DNA of 64,000 bases from CAZEQJ01 sp964514385 (GTDB lineage Bacteria; Bacteroidota; Bacteroidia; Cytophagales; Cyclobacteriaceae), in assembly GCA_964514385.1 (NCBI GenBank), contig CAZEQJ010000004.1:62001-126000 (forward strand), written 5' to 3'. Below are positions 26,042 to 35,976 of this stretch, in pieces. The position numbers and the translations under genes are program-made. Within the stretch, counting starts at the first letter, position 1. Each line of letters begins with the position of its first letter. A model generated the notes under the pieces. It saw only the letters and a program-made list of their open reading frames with translations. It was not told the origin of the DNA and made no database searches.

Positions 26042-26461
26042 ATGCCTTTTAATATCGAAATAAACGAGTACAACTCCCTGAAAAATACGCTTCAGTATAT
26101 CCATCATCTTTTTAAGATGAAAACTGCCCCTGATGAAACGTATCTGGCCTGCATTAAAAAATGGGCCAACCAGCTGGAGCTCGACTATGCTGAGGTCGAA
26201 AAAGAAAGTAATCTGGTTATCGGCTCGAAGGCGGATGCTGCCGCCCTGATCTTTGATCTGGTATACCTGATATATCTGGATGAGGTAGTTGAAGATGTAG
26301 AGCTGGAGGTGAGCATGGAGATAGCCAAAAACCTGAACCTAAAACAGGACATTGTGGGGGATTTATTAAAAGCCATAGCAACTGCCTCAGCAGATGGAAT
26401 AGATGAGCTGGAGGTAAAAGAAGAAATTCGCCAGCTTATCGAATCAGGCTACCCTGCCTGA
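26042..26461 (+). CDS. TerB-like helical protein of unknown function
   Basis: A 139-residue all-helical acidic protein. The segment ALIFDLVYLIYLDEVVEDVELEV, with a further helix of similar spacing, resembles the TerB/DUF533 fold, in which acidic residues bind metal. No catalytic motif is visible and the match is a fold-level impression. It starts 36 bases from the divergent methyltransferase gene. Confidence 0.65.
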   Translation: MPFNIEINEYNSLKNTLQYIHHLFKMKTAPDETYLACIKKWANQLELDYAEVEKESNLVIGSKADAAALIFDLVYLIYLDEVVEDVELEVSMEIAKNLNLKQDIVGDLLKAIATASADGIDELEVKEEIRQLIESGYPA

Positions 26462-26550
26462 TCTTATTCACATAGCCTCTGTTTTTTCCTTCGATCAGAT
26501 CACTTTCGTTTCCATGCCATAGTTCTGATGGTTTTTTTATATTTTCGGCC

Positions 26551-29500
26551 ATGATGAGAGTATTGATCATCTTTTTACTGTTAACAGTAACCCCACTGTG
26601 CGCACAAATTGATACTGAATTCTGGTTTGCTCCGCCAGAGGTATCTTCCGGTCATGGTGATCGTCCCATATTACTGCAGCTTTCTGCCATGCAGGAATCG
26701 GCCACCGTTACCATTCGCCTTCCTGCTGCCTCCACCACTCCCCTGGCAACATTGGTTATCGGTTCCGGTCAGTCCCGAAGGGTCGATATCACACCCTGGA
26801 TTGGATCTATTGAAACGACACCCGCAGCATTGGTCAGAAACAGTGGATTGCATATCACATCAACTGCACCGATCACGGCCTATTACGAAGTCAGCTCAAC
26901 ATGGAATGTAGATATTTTCACCCTGAAAGGGAAAAATGCCATCGGAAACCAGTTTATAATTCCCGGTCAGAACATCTATGATATCAGCAACGAGTATAAC
27001 CCTGTCCCTACCTCCACGGTAGACATTGTAGCCACACGCAATAATACTGTGGTAATGATTACCCCCGCCAGTGACGTAAGAGGACACGATGCTGGTGAAG
27101 AGTTCCGGGTTAAGCTCAACCGCGGCCAGACGTATAGCATAAGAAGAAATTCTTCGTTTGCATCAAACCATCTGGGCGGAACGGTTATAAATGCCAATAA
27201 GCCGATTGCAGTCACACTTAAAGATGACTCTGCTATCGAAGGGGGCTGTCGTGATTTACTTGGGGATCAGCACATACCTGTGAAGGTGGCAGGCCGGGAA
27301 TATGTGGTAATAAAGGGATTTCTTGATGCAGGAGAATATGCCTTTATTACCGGCATTGAAGACAGCACGGAGGTAGTCATTGGCGGTAGCACGACAGAAA
27401 TCATGGGTCGTGGTGATTTGTTTCGGATCAGATTGGAGGACGCGGCTACCCATATTCTTGCTGACAAGCCGGTATATGTACTCCACGTTACCGGGTTTGG
27501 GTGTGAGGCCGGTATGGCTGTGCTTCCATCCGTAAATTGTCGCGGCTCTGATCAGATAGGATTTACCAGGTCTACAACAGAGTTTTTTGGCCTGAATATA
27601 CTGGTGCGCCGTGAAGGCATCTCTAATTTTACCCTGAATGGCAGGGACGACCTCATCACAGGTGATATGTTTGATCCGGTTGAGGGCACAGATGATGCCT
27701 GGTATGCAGCGCAGGTACCCTTTGAAGCTAATAATATTGTATCCGCCAACATGGCAAGCCTTATTTCCAATACAACACATTCCTTTCAGATAGGTCTGGT
27801 AAACGGAGGTGCCGGCACCTCCTGCAGATATGGTTATTTTTCAGCCTTCTCGACGCTGTTTATCGGAGACGATCAGGCCATTTGTCCCGGCGATTCACTT
27901 TTACTGGATGCCGGCATTGGGAAGGATGATTATGTATGGTCGGATGGCTCCGGCGAAAGCAGTTTATATGTAAAGGAGCCCGGCAAGTACTGGGTTACCT
28001 CCTCCAACCAGGGTTGCACGCTTTCTGATACAGTTGAAATAACGGTCAGAGAAGCTTCTCTCAATCTTGGTGATGATGCATCCTTTTGCCCGGGTGATAC
28101 ATTTGTGATTGATGGTGGTGACCAGTTTTCATGGCAGTGGTCCAATGGCCATACCGGCAGATATCTGGAAGTGACAGAACCGGGTATTTATAGCCTCTCC
28201 ATAACTAATTTTACCGGATGCAGCGCAGCTGACTCTATCATCGTGACACAAAGCGAAAAGCCTGAGATAGACCTTGGCCAGGATACAGTGAAATGCCCCG
28301 AAGAAACTATTGAATTACAAGCTTTCTGGCCCGGAGCAACTTATGCCTGGAATACAGGAAGCACTGACCCCTCCATAACAGCCGATACAGCAGGTACCTA
28401 CATCGTTGAGGTACAGTTGAATACATGCAGTGTATCAGATACAATCATAATTTCAGGACACCCTACACCTGCACAGGAACAGGTGTATGGAAGCCCGTCG
28501 GTTTGCCCGCAGGTAGAGGCGGTGGATTATTATGTTGATGAAACAGAAAATACGACCTACGAATGGCAGGCAAGCGGTGGAGTAATTGTATGGGAGCAGC
28601 AAGATTCTATACGTATCGACTGGGGTGATGCGAATGATAATGCCTGTGTTTCAGTACAATTGACTAATGAGTTTGGGTGTTCTTCCCGTCTAAATTTTCC
28701 GGTGATCATAAACCAACGGCTGCAGGTAGCCCTTCCTTCGGGGCCAGACAGTTTATGCATCAACCTTGGTGATGAGATCGTTTATGCGGTGGGATATACC
28801 AATGGGTCCGTTTATGAATGGCAGATACCGGGAGCTGAGGTATTATCGGCAGAAAATCAGAGTGAAATTGAGGTAAAATGGACAGAGCCTGGTAGCCATG
28901 CTGTTTTTGTAACGGAGACATCTATCACTGATACAGATGTATGTGATGGCACATCGGATACGTTAATCGTCAACATCATTGAAGATACCACCAGCCTTGA
29001 TTTGCTATACACTTCTGTAAACGACAAAGGAGTTGAAGTACACTGGGAAGTGAACCAGCCCGAAAGAATTTTAGGCCAATCCCTGCTGCTGCATAGGGAA
29101 GCCGACAATGCTGGAGAAGATACCATTTTCACGCTTCACGCATGGGATACCATATTTCTGGATACGACAGCCATCGCTGACCAATTCAGGTATAGCTATT
29201 ACATTGCAGGTCAGAATAGCTGTCTGGAGGCTATTGAAACGAACTCACATGCTCCGGTGAAGCTTGTTTCCATAACAGATACAATTTCCGGTTTGATCAG
29301 TCTCGAATGGGATCATTATGAAGGTTGGGGTGGGTTTGAAGATGTTACCCTCGTCCAGATTACAGACGACATACCAGAAAGCGCTGTTATCGCGTATAGT
29401 TCCGACCCCTCAGTTACCATAGATGGCAACAACGGTTTTCTGCACGAGTTTGCCTTACAGTACAGGCATGCAAAAGGATGGATATCCTCAAGCAATATCG

Positions 29501-29772
29501 TCACAGTGGAATTGCAGCATCCGGTAACGATACCTAATCTTATTACACCAAATGCTGACGGACATAATGATTATCTTGTCATACCGAAAGTCGAATTATA
29601 CCCTGATGCAAGGCTCCGCATTATGAATCGCTGGGGCCAGGTTGTTTATCAGACGGTAGGATATGACAATAGCTGGGAGGGAGAAGGGGATAAATCGGGT
29701 ATTTATTTTTATCAGCTTGAGCTTCCGCGAAACGAACAGCTGCTGAAAGGATTTGTCGAAGTAATGCAATGA
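26551..29772 (+). CDS. Gliding-type secreted protein with IgGFc-binding-like domain and type B T9SS signal
   Basis: A 1073-residue secreted protein. The signal peptide ends near residue 19 (PLCAQI). Residues about 100-430 resemble the IgGFc-binding domain, with repeated ANKPIAVTLKDDS-like units. Residues 430-900 hold repeated PKD/SprB-like modules built on CPGDSLLLDAG, YVWSDGSG and CPGDTFVIDGG patterns. The last 90 residues are the CHU_C domain (ITPNADGHNDYL ... RIMNRWGQVVY ... GIYFYQLEL), the type B signal for secretion and attachment. Probable adhesin; ligand unknown. The start may be the first or second ATG. Confidence 0.88.
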   Translation: MMRVLIIFLLLTVTPLCAQIDTEFWFAPPEVSSGHGDRPILLQLSAMQESATVTIRLPAASTTPLATLVIGSGQSRRVDITPWIGSIETTPAALVRNSGLHITSTAPITAYYEVSSTWNVDIFTLKGKNAIGNQFIIPGQNIYDISNEYNPVPTSTVDIVATRNNTVVMITPASDVRGHDAGEEFRVKLNRGQTYSIRRNSSFASNHLGGTVINANKPIAVTLKDDSAIEGGCRDLLGDQHIPVKVAGREYVVIKGFLDAGEYAFITGIEDSTEVVIGGSTTEIMGRGDLFRIRLEDAATHILADKPVYVLHVTGFGCEAGMAVLPSVNCRGSDQIGFTRSTTEFFGLNILVRREGISNFTLNGRDDLITGDMFDPVEGTDDAWYAAQVPFEANNIVSANMASLISNTTHSFQIGLVNGGAGTSCRYGYFSAFSTLFIGDDQAICPGDSLLLDAGIGKDDYVWSDGSGESSLYVKEPGKYWVTSSNQGCTLSDTVEITVREASLNLGDDASFCPGDTFVIDGGDQFSWQWSNGHTGRYLEVTEPGIYSLSITNFTGCSAADSIIVTQSEKPEIDLGQDTVKCPEETIELQAFWPGATYAWNTGSTDPSITADTAGTYIVEVQLNTCSVSDTIIISGHPTPAQEQVYGSPSVCPQVEAVDYYVDETENTTYEWQASGGVIVWEQQDSIRIDWGDANDNACVSVQLTNEFGCSSRLNFPVIINQRLQVALPSGPDSLCINLGDEIVYAVGYTNGSVYEWQIPGAEVLSAENQSEIEVKWTEPGSHAVFVTETSITDTDVCDGTSDTLIVNIIEDTTSLDLLYTSVNDKGVEVHWEVNQPERILGQSLLLHREADNAGEDTIFTLHAWDTIFLDTTAIADQFRYSYYIAGQNSCLEAIETNSHAPVKLVSITDTISGLISLEWDHYEGWGGFEDVTLVQITDDIPESAVIAYSSDPSVTIDGNNGFLHEFALQYRHAKGWISSSNIVTVELQHPVTIPNLITPNADGHNDYLVIPKVELYPDARLRIMNRWGQVVYQTVGYDNSWEGEGDKSGIYFYQLELPRNEQLLKGFVEVMQ

Positions 29773-29942
29773 TGCGAGCGTTAACGCAGGGTTAATAAAT
29801 TGGCACAATTTTTTTATAAAGGGATATTTTCTTAGTATAGGGTTCCAGTCCGGTTAGCTTCTTATAAAGTTAAAGGACCAATCGCAGACCCGTCGTGGTT
29901 AGCCCTAAAATCTTTATTAAAATCAAAAATCAAGTTTCGCGT

Positions 29943-31262
29943 ATGGAACAAAAAAAATATCAGGTATATACATTAAAAAATTTTGATAAACTTCCTCAGA
30001 TAAATTATGCCCTGTCGGAGGAGGAGATTTATGCCATGAAGGTAATCGGCAATGTCCTTCCATTCAAGGTGAATAATTATGTTGTTGAGGAGCTTATTGA
30101 TTGGGATAACATCCCGGAGGATCCCATTTTTCAGCTCACTTTTCCACAACGAGGAATGCTAAGTGATGAGCATTTTTACATGATGAAAACGGCATTGGAC
30201 CGTGATGGATCACGGGCTGAAATCCAGGAAGCAGCAAATAAGATCCGACTTGAGCTCAACCCTCATCCCGCCGGTCAGTCTGATAATGTTCCTACGCTTA
30301 ATGATGGCACCAAATTGCCTGGTATACAACATAAATACAGGGAAACATTACTCTTTTTTCCCAGCAACAGCCAGACTTGTCACGCATACTGTACCTTTTG
30401 TTTTCGCTGGCCGCAGTTTGTCGGGATAGATGAACTGAAATTTGCCATGAAAGAGACTGATCTTCTGGTTCAGTATCTTAATGAAAACCCCGATGTAACT
30501 GACGTACTTTTTACGGGTGGTGATCCAATGATCATGAAAGCTAAAAAATTTGAATCCTATATTGATCCTTTGATCAATTCTGATTCAAACCTGAAAACAA
30601 TCCGTATCGGTACCAAGGCGCTTGGATACTGGCCTTACCGTTTTACGACAGACAGCGATGCTGATGATATGCTGCGGGTTTTTGAACGCGTAGTAAAGAA
30701 GGGATATCATCTGGCATTCATGGCGCATTTTAACCATTCTGTAGAGCTAAGTACCCCTGAAGTGAAGGAGGCTATCCGGCGCATACGGGATACAGGTGCA
30801 GAAATACGTACACAGTCCCCTATAATGAACCATATCAATAATGACGCCGATGAATGGGCCAACATGTGGCGTGAGCAGGCAAGTCTTGGCTGCATTCCGT
30901 ATTACATGTTTGTGGCGCGGGACACCGGCGCACAGGATTATTTTGCGGTAAGCCTCGATCAGGCATGGAATGTTTACCGTAAGGCGTACCGACAGGTAAG
31001 TGGCATTGCACGTACTGTCCGAGGACCTTCCATGTCGGCCAACCCGGGTAAGGTTCATGTGGTTGGTGTCTCCGAAATAGATGGAGAGAAAGCCTTTGTC
31101 CTCAATTTTATTCAGGGCAGAGATCCACAATGGGTCAACCGGCCTTTCTTTGCAAAATACGATCCTGATGCCATCTGGCTGGATGAACTGGAACCTTTTG
31201 AGGACAAGGACAAATTCTTCTTTGAAGAAGAGATGGAAAGAACCCGTCTCGTCATGAATTGA
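29943..31262 (+). CDS. KamA-family radical SAM protein (lysine 2,3-aminomutase-like)
   Basis: A 439-residue radical SAM enzyme. The iron-sulfur motif CHAYCTFC has its cysteines at 146, 150 and 153, preceded by FFPSNSQT. The glycine-rich SAM motif VLFTGGDPMIMKAKK follows. ANPGKVHVVG near residue 365 probably carries the pyridoxal-phosphate lysine. The family moves an amino group from C2 to C3 of lysine or glutamate; this divergent member cannot be assigned to either. Start at ATG 29943 is preferred over a GTG at 29895. No beta-lysine acetyltransferase gene is nearby. Confidence 0.85.
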   Translation: MEQKKYQVYTLKNFDKLPQINYALSEEEIYAMKVIGNVLPFKVNNYVVEELIDWDNIPEDPIFQLTFPQRGMLSDEHFYMMKTALDRDGSRAEIQEAANKIRLELNPHPAGQSDNVPTLNDGTKLPGIQHKYRETLLFFPSNSQTCHAYCTFCFRWPQFVGIDELKFAMKETDLLVQYLNENPDVTDVLFTGGDPMIMKAKKFESYIDPLINSDSNLKTIRIGTKALGYWPYRFTTDSDADDMLRVFERVVKKGYHLAFMAHFNHSVELSTPEVKEAIRRIRDTGAEIRTQSPIMNHINNDADEWANMWREQASLGCIPYYMFVARDTGAQDYFAVSLDQAWNVYRKAYRQVSGIARTVRGPSMSANPGKVHVVGVSEIDGEKAFVLNFIQGRDPQWVNRPFFAKYDPDAIWLDELEPFEDKDKFFFEEEMERTRLVMN

Positions 31263-33785
31263 TTATTCAATCAATAACTTGGTACTTCTTGATCCTTTTT
31301 TATCGTGCTTGATAAGAAAATAAACACCTGGGTCCAGATTTGAATCCAGTTGTGTTTTGCCTGATACATATTTCAGGAATTTTCTTTTTCCTTCGATGTC
31401 GATGATCTCCAGTATACCTGGTGTGGATACCTCCACTATAAAGGAATTACCTGAAGAAACGGGATTAGGGTAGACCTGAACGGGCTTCTGATCCAGAGAA
31501 GTAACGGGTCCTTCGGGTTCAGGAGGTTGTGGCAATGCAAGGTTCTCAAGGGATTGATTCCACTGATACCAGGGTACATGCCAGTGTCCACGGTCAACAA
31601 ATCCTTCACCTATCTGGATGCGGTAGTCGTGATGTGCTGTCCTTGTTCTTTCCCCTTCATATCTATACTCCGTATTGGTGACAATTACGAATACCACATT
31701 ATTGGCAGGCCGCTTGTCGAGTTTAAGCTTCATCTCTCCTCCAAAGACAGGCTGACCGTATACCGTAGTCCCATCGGTAGCCCTGTAAGCTAATTGAGCG
31801 CCCATATTATCTCCTATTGGGATGAAGTTGGCACTCACCATGTCACCTTCTACAATGAGAGGTATAATATTGGATCCTGACCAGCCGGGAGTGGTACGCT
31901 GTTCGGGCACAAGCGTTATGGAATCTTCCCATGATGTTTTCACATAGGGTGTGGCTGTCCAGGGTTCCACATTGATATGATAAGGCTCCCACTCCTCTTC
32001 AATGGTTCCACCAAAGTTTGCATCCAGCAATTGTCGTGATGCATCTGTCCATACTCCAATGTCAACAAGTGCCATCTTTGCCCGATACTCCATGATCATG
32101 CGTCGCGTCTGATAGTCACCCAAAGAATCGGCAATGCCCTCCAGTACTGTGTTTTCACAATAACGCCAGATCCATGCAATGCTTTTATCGCCCATTATCT
32201 GGGCAAATAGGGTAGGAAACATATTGCCATATTGCGTGCCACCGAGTAGATTTCGCCAGGTACATATTTGCTGACCATCGTCAAACATATTTACACCCTG
32301 CGCTGCCGGCCCACCAAAACTACCATCCAGAAGCCAGCCACTGTAACATTCAATAGGCATAAAAGGCGCAATAAGAGCACCTGCATTCAGGAAGCCCATG
32401 GATGAATAATCACCTGCACGGCGACTTTCCATTTCCATTTGTAACCAGGTATTACCTCCTTCATGAAACCATGCTGCATTTCTGGCACCCGGGAGGCTTG
32501 TAAGTATAGCATGGATTCCTTCATGTACCATAGCGCCCATTTGAAATCCGGCATCATCATAGCCATTCGAAGGGTCAAAAGCAGCAACAGGATAATAGGA
32601 TGCCAATATCATAGGGTAATTTACGCCCTCATAGTTGATGTTGCCCTGCCAGCCGCCCAGGGCTGTCGTATCCTCATTATCCGTGCATAATCCCGACCCG
32701 TATAGATATACGGCACTTCTGTAGCCATGCTGTACTCTTCTGTCCGGAGGCCAGCCCATAACATTTCGGATATATGCAAAATCGTTATTTAATCTGTCCA
32801 GCATATTATGAATGGCAACATCGGGTACCTCTTTACGGCGGTTTGGGCCCCACACGAATGTCCACCATCCATCTGAAATCCTTCCTGCAACCCCTTCACA
32901 ATCATCCAAATTTTGTGTTGGCATTTCTAATTCCGGGTATTCATCACGAAAATCATAGGATAACTCCCTGTCATATGCCGGCCATTCATATGGAGTGCCG
33001 TCATTGGATTGCCCTACAGTGATGCTCACATTTGCGGTACTGATGGCACCGCAAGCATTGTACATTGTCAGAAAATAGGTGCCGGACTGGTTTTCCTGCA
33101 GGTTTTCTAATGTAAGACTTTCGCCCCGCCGGGCCAATCCCTCAGGTCCGCTCCAGTTATAACTGCCCTGACCGGAAGGAAAGGCTTCAATGCGAACATT
33201 ATCTCCTACTAAAACGCTGGCAAACCGTGTAGAATCTGGCTCACCATCATTTACACTGACAGTGGTAACTACATCCGTTGGTTCACAATCTTCTCCCCCG
33301 GATCCCATTACCTGCCACTCCAGTATACCTGTTGCCAGTGTGCTTTTCATCGTGACCCGGATTCTTGGTGTGGTCACATTAAGCTCCAGGGTATTATATG
33401 CATCCAGGTCGGTTCCAATGTCCCCTGCATTTACCCATTCCAGGCCATCCCAGTACTCGATATAGGCATCTGTTGGTTTCAGGATGCCGCCACCATCCTC
33501 CCACCAGTATACTGATGTAGAACTGACACTGACAGCAAAAGGCCATTCATATTGCACCCAGTTGTAGGTGTCGAAGCTGGCGTCACCATTCCAGTTGCCA
33601 TAGGCGCCGTTTGAGTTGTCAGCCGAGCTCGATGGCTCAATACCATCATTTACAGCTTCAAGGGTTTCCCATGGAGAAACATATGAAGTGGTAACCTCTG
33701 CGTCTAATGCCACATTCTGTGTTTCCTGAGCTGATAAGCTCAGATTAAAAAGGACAAATAAAAGTAAGTACAGTGATATGCGCAT
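31263..33785 (-). CDS. Secreted HExxH metallopeptidase-like protein with T9SS type A signal
   Basis: An 840-residue exported protein. The signal peptide ends near residue 20 (LSAQET). Residues 22-160 look like a discoidin/F5-8 C domain, residues 165-260 an Ig-like domain. The central region (about 280-640) contains HEGIH at 421-425 and WFHEGG at 439-444, the zinc signature and third-ligand pattern of gluzincin peptidases. The last 75 residues are a T9SS type A domain (VYPNPVSSGNSF ... GVYFLIKH). It may match the DUF6055 group. Proteolytic activity is inferred, not shown. Confidence 0.8.
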   Translation of the reverse strand: MRISLYLLLFVLFNLSLSAQETQNVALDAEVTTSYVSPWETLEAVNDGIEPSSSADNSNGAYGNWNGDASFDTYNWVQYEWPFAVSVSSTSVYWWEDGGGILKPTDAYIEYWDGLEWVNAGDIGTDLDAYNTLELNVTTPRIRVTMKSTLATGILEWQVMGSGGEDCEPTDVVTTVSVNDGEPDSTRFASVLVGDNVRIEAFPSGQGSYNWSGPEGLARRGESLTLENLQENQSGTYFLTMYNACGAISTANVSITVGQSNDGTPYEWPAYDRELSYDFRDEYPELEMPTQNLDDCEGVAGRISDGWWTFVWGPNRRKEVPDVAIHNMLDRLNNDFAYIRNVMGWPPDRRVQHGYRSAVYLYGSGLCTDNEDTTALGGWQGNINYEGVNYPMILASYYPVAAFDPSNGYDDAGFQMGAMVHEGIHAILTSLPGARNAAWFHEGGNTWLQMEMESRRAGDYSSMGFLNAGALIAPFMPIECYSGWLLDGSFGGPAAQGVNMFDDGQQICTWRNLLGGTQYGNMFPTLFAQIMGDKSIAWIWRYCENTVLEGIADSLGDYQTRRMIMEYRAKMALVDIGVWTDASRQLLDANFGGTIEEEWEPYHINVEPWTATPYVKTSWEDSITLVPEQRTTPGWSGSNIIPLIVEGDMVSANFIPIGDNMGAQLAYRATDGTTVYGQPVFGGEMKLKLDKRPANNVVFVIVTNTEYRYEGERTRTAHHDYRIQIGEGFVDRGHWHVPWYQWNQSLENLALPQPPEPEGPVTSLDQKPVQVYPNPVSSGNSFIVEVSTPGILEIIDIEGKRKFLKYVSGKTQLDSNLDPGVYFLIKHDKKGSRSTKLLIE

Positions 33786-33917
33786 AGTGTTGGTATACTT
33801 TGGTTAATTGTTAAATGTACACATAATAGTTCAAAAACTCCATTCTGGAACAGTGAGGCAATGACTGAGAGCAATCAGTTCATGCGATAATCATTTTTTT
33901 CCGGCGAAGGTTTAGAT

Positions 33918-35654
33918 TTACTCCGTACCACAGCCTGGTAACCTGAAAGCCCCAATTCTGGTGCTGTATGTATCAGCACCTTCCTGATAATAGTCGCCAA
34001 CATACCATATGGTAGAGTCATCTGACGGGTCGATGGCTGTCTGTGTATAGTCTTCCCATCGTCGGGTATTGGTTTGCACATCACGCCCATGTACCAGTGC
34101 TACTTCAGCTGTTGTCATCACACCCGGAGGATCATCAGGAGTCCGGCCTGCAAATCGCTGTCCGGGGAAAGCATTTTTTCCACCGTATGAATAGCCAATT
34201 CCAATATTGCCATATTTATCCATGGCAGGACTGGCCATCCATCTATACATGCCATCAGGTGCATAGGTACCTTGTTGATAAAGCAGAACATCCCTATTGT
34301 CATCCAGACGGAATTCGTACCACCTAACACCTCCGGCACCGACTTCTGTATCCACAGAATGTACAGCTACGATAGATTCCTGATCTCCAATACGTCTGTA
34401 TATAAGCCTTGACATGATCTTATCTCCCTGGGCATCCAGTCGCTGATCGGTCCCTGGTTGTGGCACACACTCGGTCAGCTGACCGTTACAGAGAAAATTG
34501 TAGGGGGCAACTTCAATTTTTGTCGGCCCTTCGAGTCTGGACTGTTGCGGTTCATCCCAGTCGGTGTAAATCTTCCAGTAGTAAATACCGTCATCATCAA
34601 AATCCTCATTTAGCTGACTACCACCTGTAGCCATCATGATATTGGGGGCTCCTGCGGGAGGTAGCTGTGTGCCATCAAGGTCAGCATTATTTAGAAAGCT
34701 GACATCATCGATAATGAAACACTGCTCCGTTGCATCTTCGCCTTTAAGCATCTTATTTCTATCGACCACGCAGGCATGCTTTTCAATCACACGGTCTCCT
34801 GTGCTGGTTGGCACATAATAGCCATCAGGCCAGACTGCAGGCCTGGGATAATCAGGAAAAAGTGGTCTTACAAACTCATAGCGGTAGTATGAGCCAAAGG
34901 GGTCGGAGCTGGTACTTACAGCATAGCACATGCAGTATGAACCTTCATTTTCTCTTCGTGCATTGCGCCGCTCTTCACGCAGTCGTTCGCGCTCTTCGTC
35001 AGATAACATATCCTCATCTCCCGGAATATATAATTTCTGTGCTGCGCCTGGCTGACCGACTCTTCCTTTCACACTCAGGTATGACCGATCTGCAGCAGTG
35101 GGCGTTTCAGGTTCATCATCACGCATGGGCAACCGAGTGAATATCGGCATCACAATAAGCCATCGGTCTGCTAACTGGTCATAGCGCACTACAGCATCGC
35201 CGTTATTCCACTTTTCACATGGGCCGCCAAACCCTTTAAAGACATTCTTCGTCTCTACGGGACCATAAAGCACGTTGCCTTTTTTGTCAAAAATGGCCAT
35301 CTGAGAATTGACGGTCTGCACGATATGATTGGGTCCTACAGCCAATGAGTTGTCCGACGGGTTGCGGGTGAATGCCGAACCCTGAGGTCCCTCAAATCCA
35401 TAGCCAAGACCATCGAAGGAGGTCACTAAATCAGGAGAAGGTGATGAACCCATCTGTGTTTGCTCCACCGAAGTGAGAACCGGTTCGTAAAGTAAGGCAG
35501 CATCGGCAGGTTCTATATCATCCATTATTTTTTTCTCAACCAGCCGGTCAGAACGGTCGGTCCGCTGAGGAGATTCGCTTGATATGAGAGATATCTGTCC
35601 GAAAAGTGATAAAGGTCCGAAGGCTAAAATCAGGTAAAAGGCTATATATTTCAT
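33918..35654 (-). CDS. Secreted protein of unknown function, possibly beta-propeller
   Basis: A 578-residue exported protein starting at the ATG 35654 (MKYIAFYLILAFGPLSLFGQ). Conserved-looking stretches are NSLAVGPNHIVQTVNSQMA, AIFDKKGNVLYGP and NGDAVVRYDQLADRWLIV, a pattern I have seen in unnamed secreted proteins of several phyla. A basic-acidic linker (EERERLREERRNARREN) interrupts it near residue 210. No sorting domain is obvious at the C-terminus, which ends GCGTE. No function can be assigned. A start at 35720 would only add non-signal residues. Confidence 0.7.
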   Translation of the reverse strand: MKYIAFYLILAFGPLSLFGQISLISSESPQRTDRSDRLVEKKIMDDIEPADAALLYEPVLTSVEQTQMGSSPSPDLVTSFDGLGYGFEGPQGSAFTRNPSDNSLAVGPNHIVQTVNSQMAIFDKKGNVLYGPVETKNVFKGFGGPCEKWNNGDAVVRYDQLADRWLIVMPIFTRLPMRDDEPETPTAADRSYLSVKGRVGQPGAAQKLYIPGDEDMLSDEERERLREERRNARRENEGSYCMCYAVSTSSDPFGSYYRYEFVRPLFPDYPRPAVWPDGYYVPTSTGDRVIEKHACVVDRNKMLKGEDATEQCFIIDDVSFLNNADLDGTQLPPAGAPNIMMATGGSQLNEDFDDDGIYYWKIYTDWDEPQQSRLEGPTKIEVAPYNFLCNGQLTECVPQPGTDQRLDAQGDKIMSRLIYRRIGDQESIVAVHSVDTEVGAGGVRWYEFRLDDNRDVLLYQQGTYAPDGMYRWMASPAMDKYGNIGIGYSYGGKNAFPGQRFAGRTPDDPPGVMTTAEVALVHGRDVQTNTRRWEDYTQTAIDPSDDSTIWYVGDYYQEGADTYSTRIGAFRLPGCGTE

Positions 35655-35975
35655 ATGAATATTTTTTACAATACCCCGACATGTAAGGATCAAGGGGGTG
35701 GATGCACCACCAGAATCCATTGCAGCTAAGGGTTAATGCCTAATGTCTGCATAAAATCCTGATAAGATCATCACAAATGTTCACAGAACCTCCTGTTATG
35801 TTTTTTGGTGTAGTCCGATATGGCAACTCCGATCCTACTAGATTCTTCAGTTAAATGGGATATCTGGAATTTATAATGCAATACAGCTACCCGGAATGGT
35901 ATCAGCCATGAACTAGCTTTATGAGGAAGAAGGATGGTTTATACGTAACTTTTTGTTCATAAAGTTACGTAACTT
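35655..35975. other. Non-coding stretch of 321 bases
   Basis: No convincing gene is present on either strand. It must hold the promoter of the secreted protein gene to the left, but I see no clear TAnnTTTG element on the minus strand. The only structure is the repeated ACGTAACTTT segment near the right end, listed separately. Confidence 0.5.
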
Positions 35976-35976
35976 T
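35943..35976. repeat. Nested inverted repeat ACGTAACTTT after the BamA-like gene
   Basis: ACGTAACTTT (35943-35952) is mirrored exactly by AAAGTTACGT (35961-35970) across an 8-base loop. The right arm runs on into a further ACGTAACTTT, making 35961-35976 a perfect 16-base palindrome that touches the stop codon of the minus-strand gene. There is no T run on the expected side, so a simple terminator is doubtful. Confidence 0.55.

Noticed and set aside
27256..27780. Minus-strand open frame of 174 codons opposite the gliding-type protein
   Set aside because: The plus-strand gene has clear domain structure across this part; the opposite frame does not.
29804..29820. TTGGCACAATTTTTTTA resembling a sigma-54 promoter
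   Set aside because: The -24 GG part fits but the -12 GC pair is absent, so it is not a proper match.
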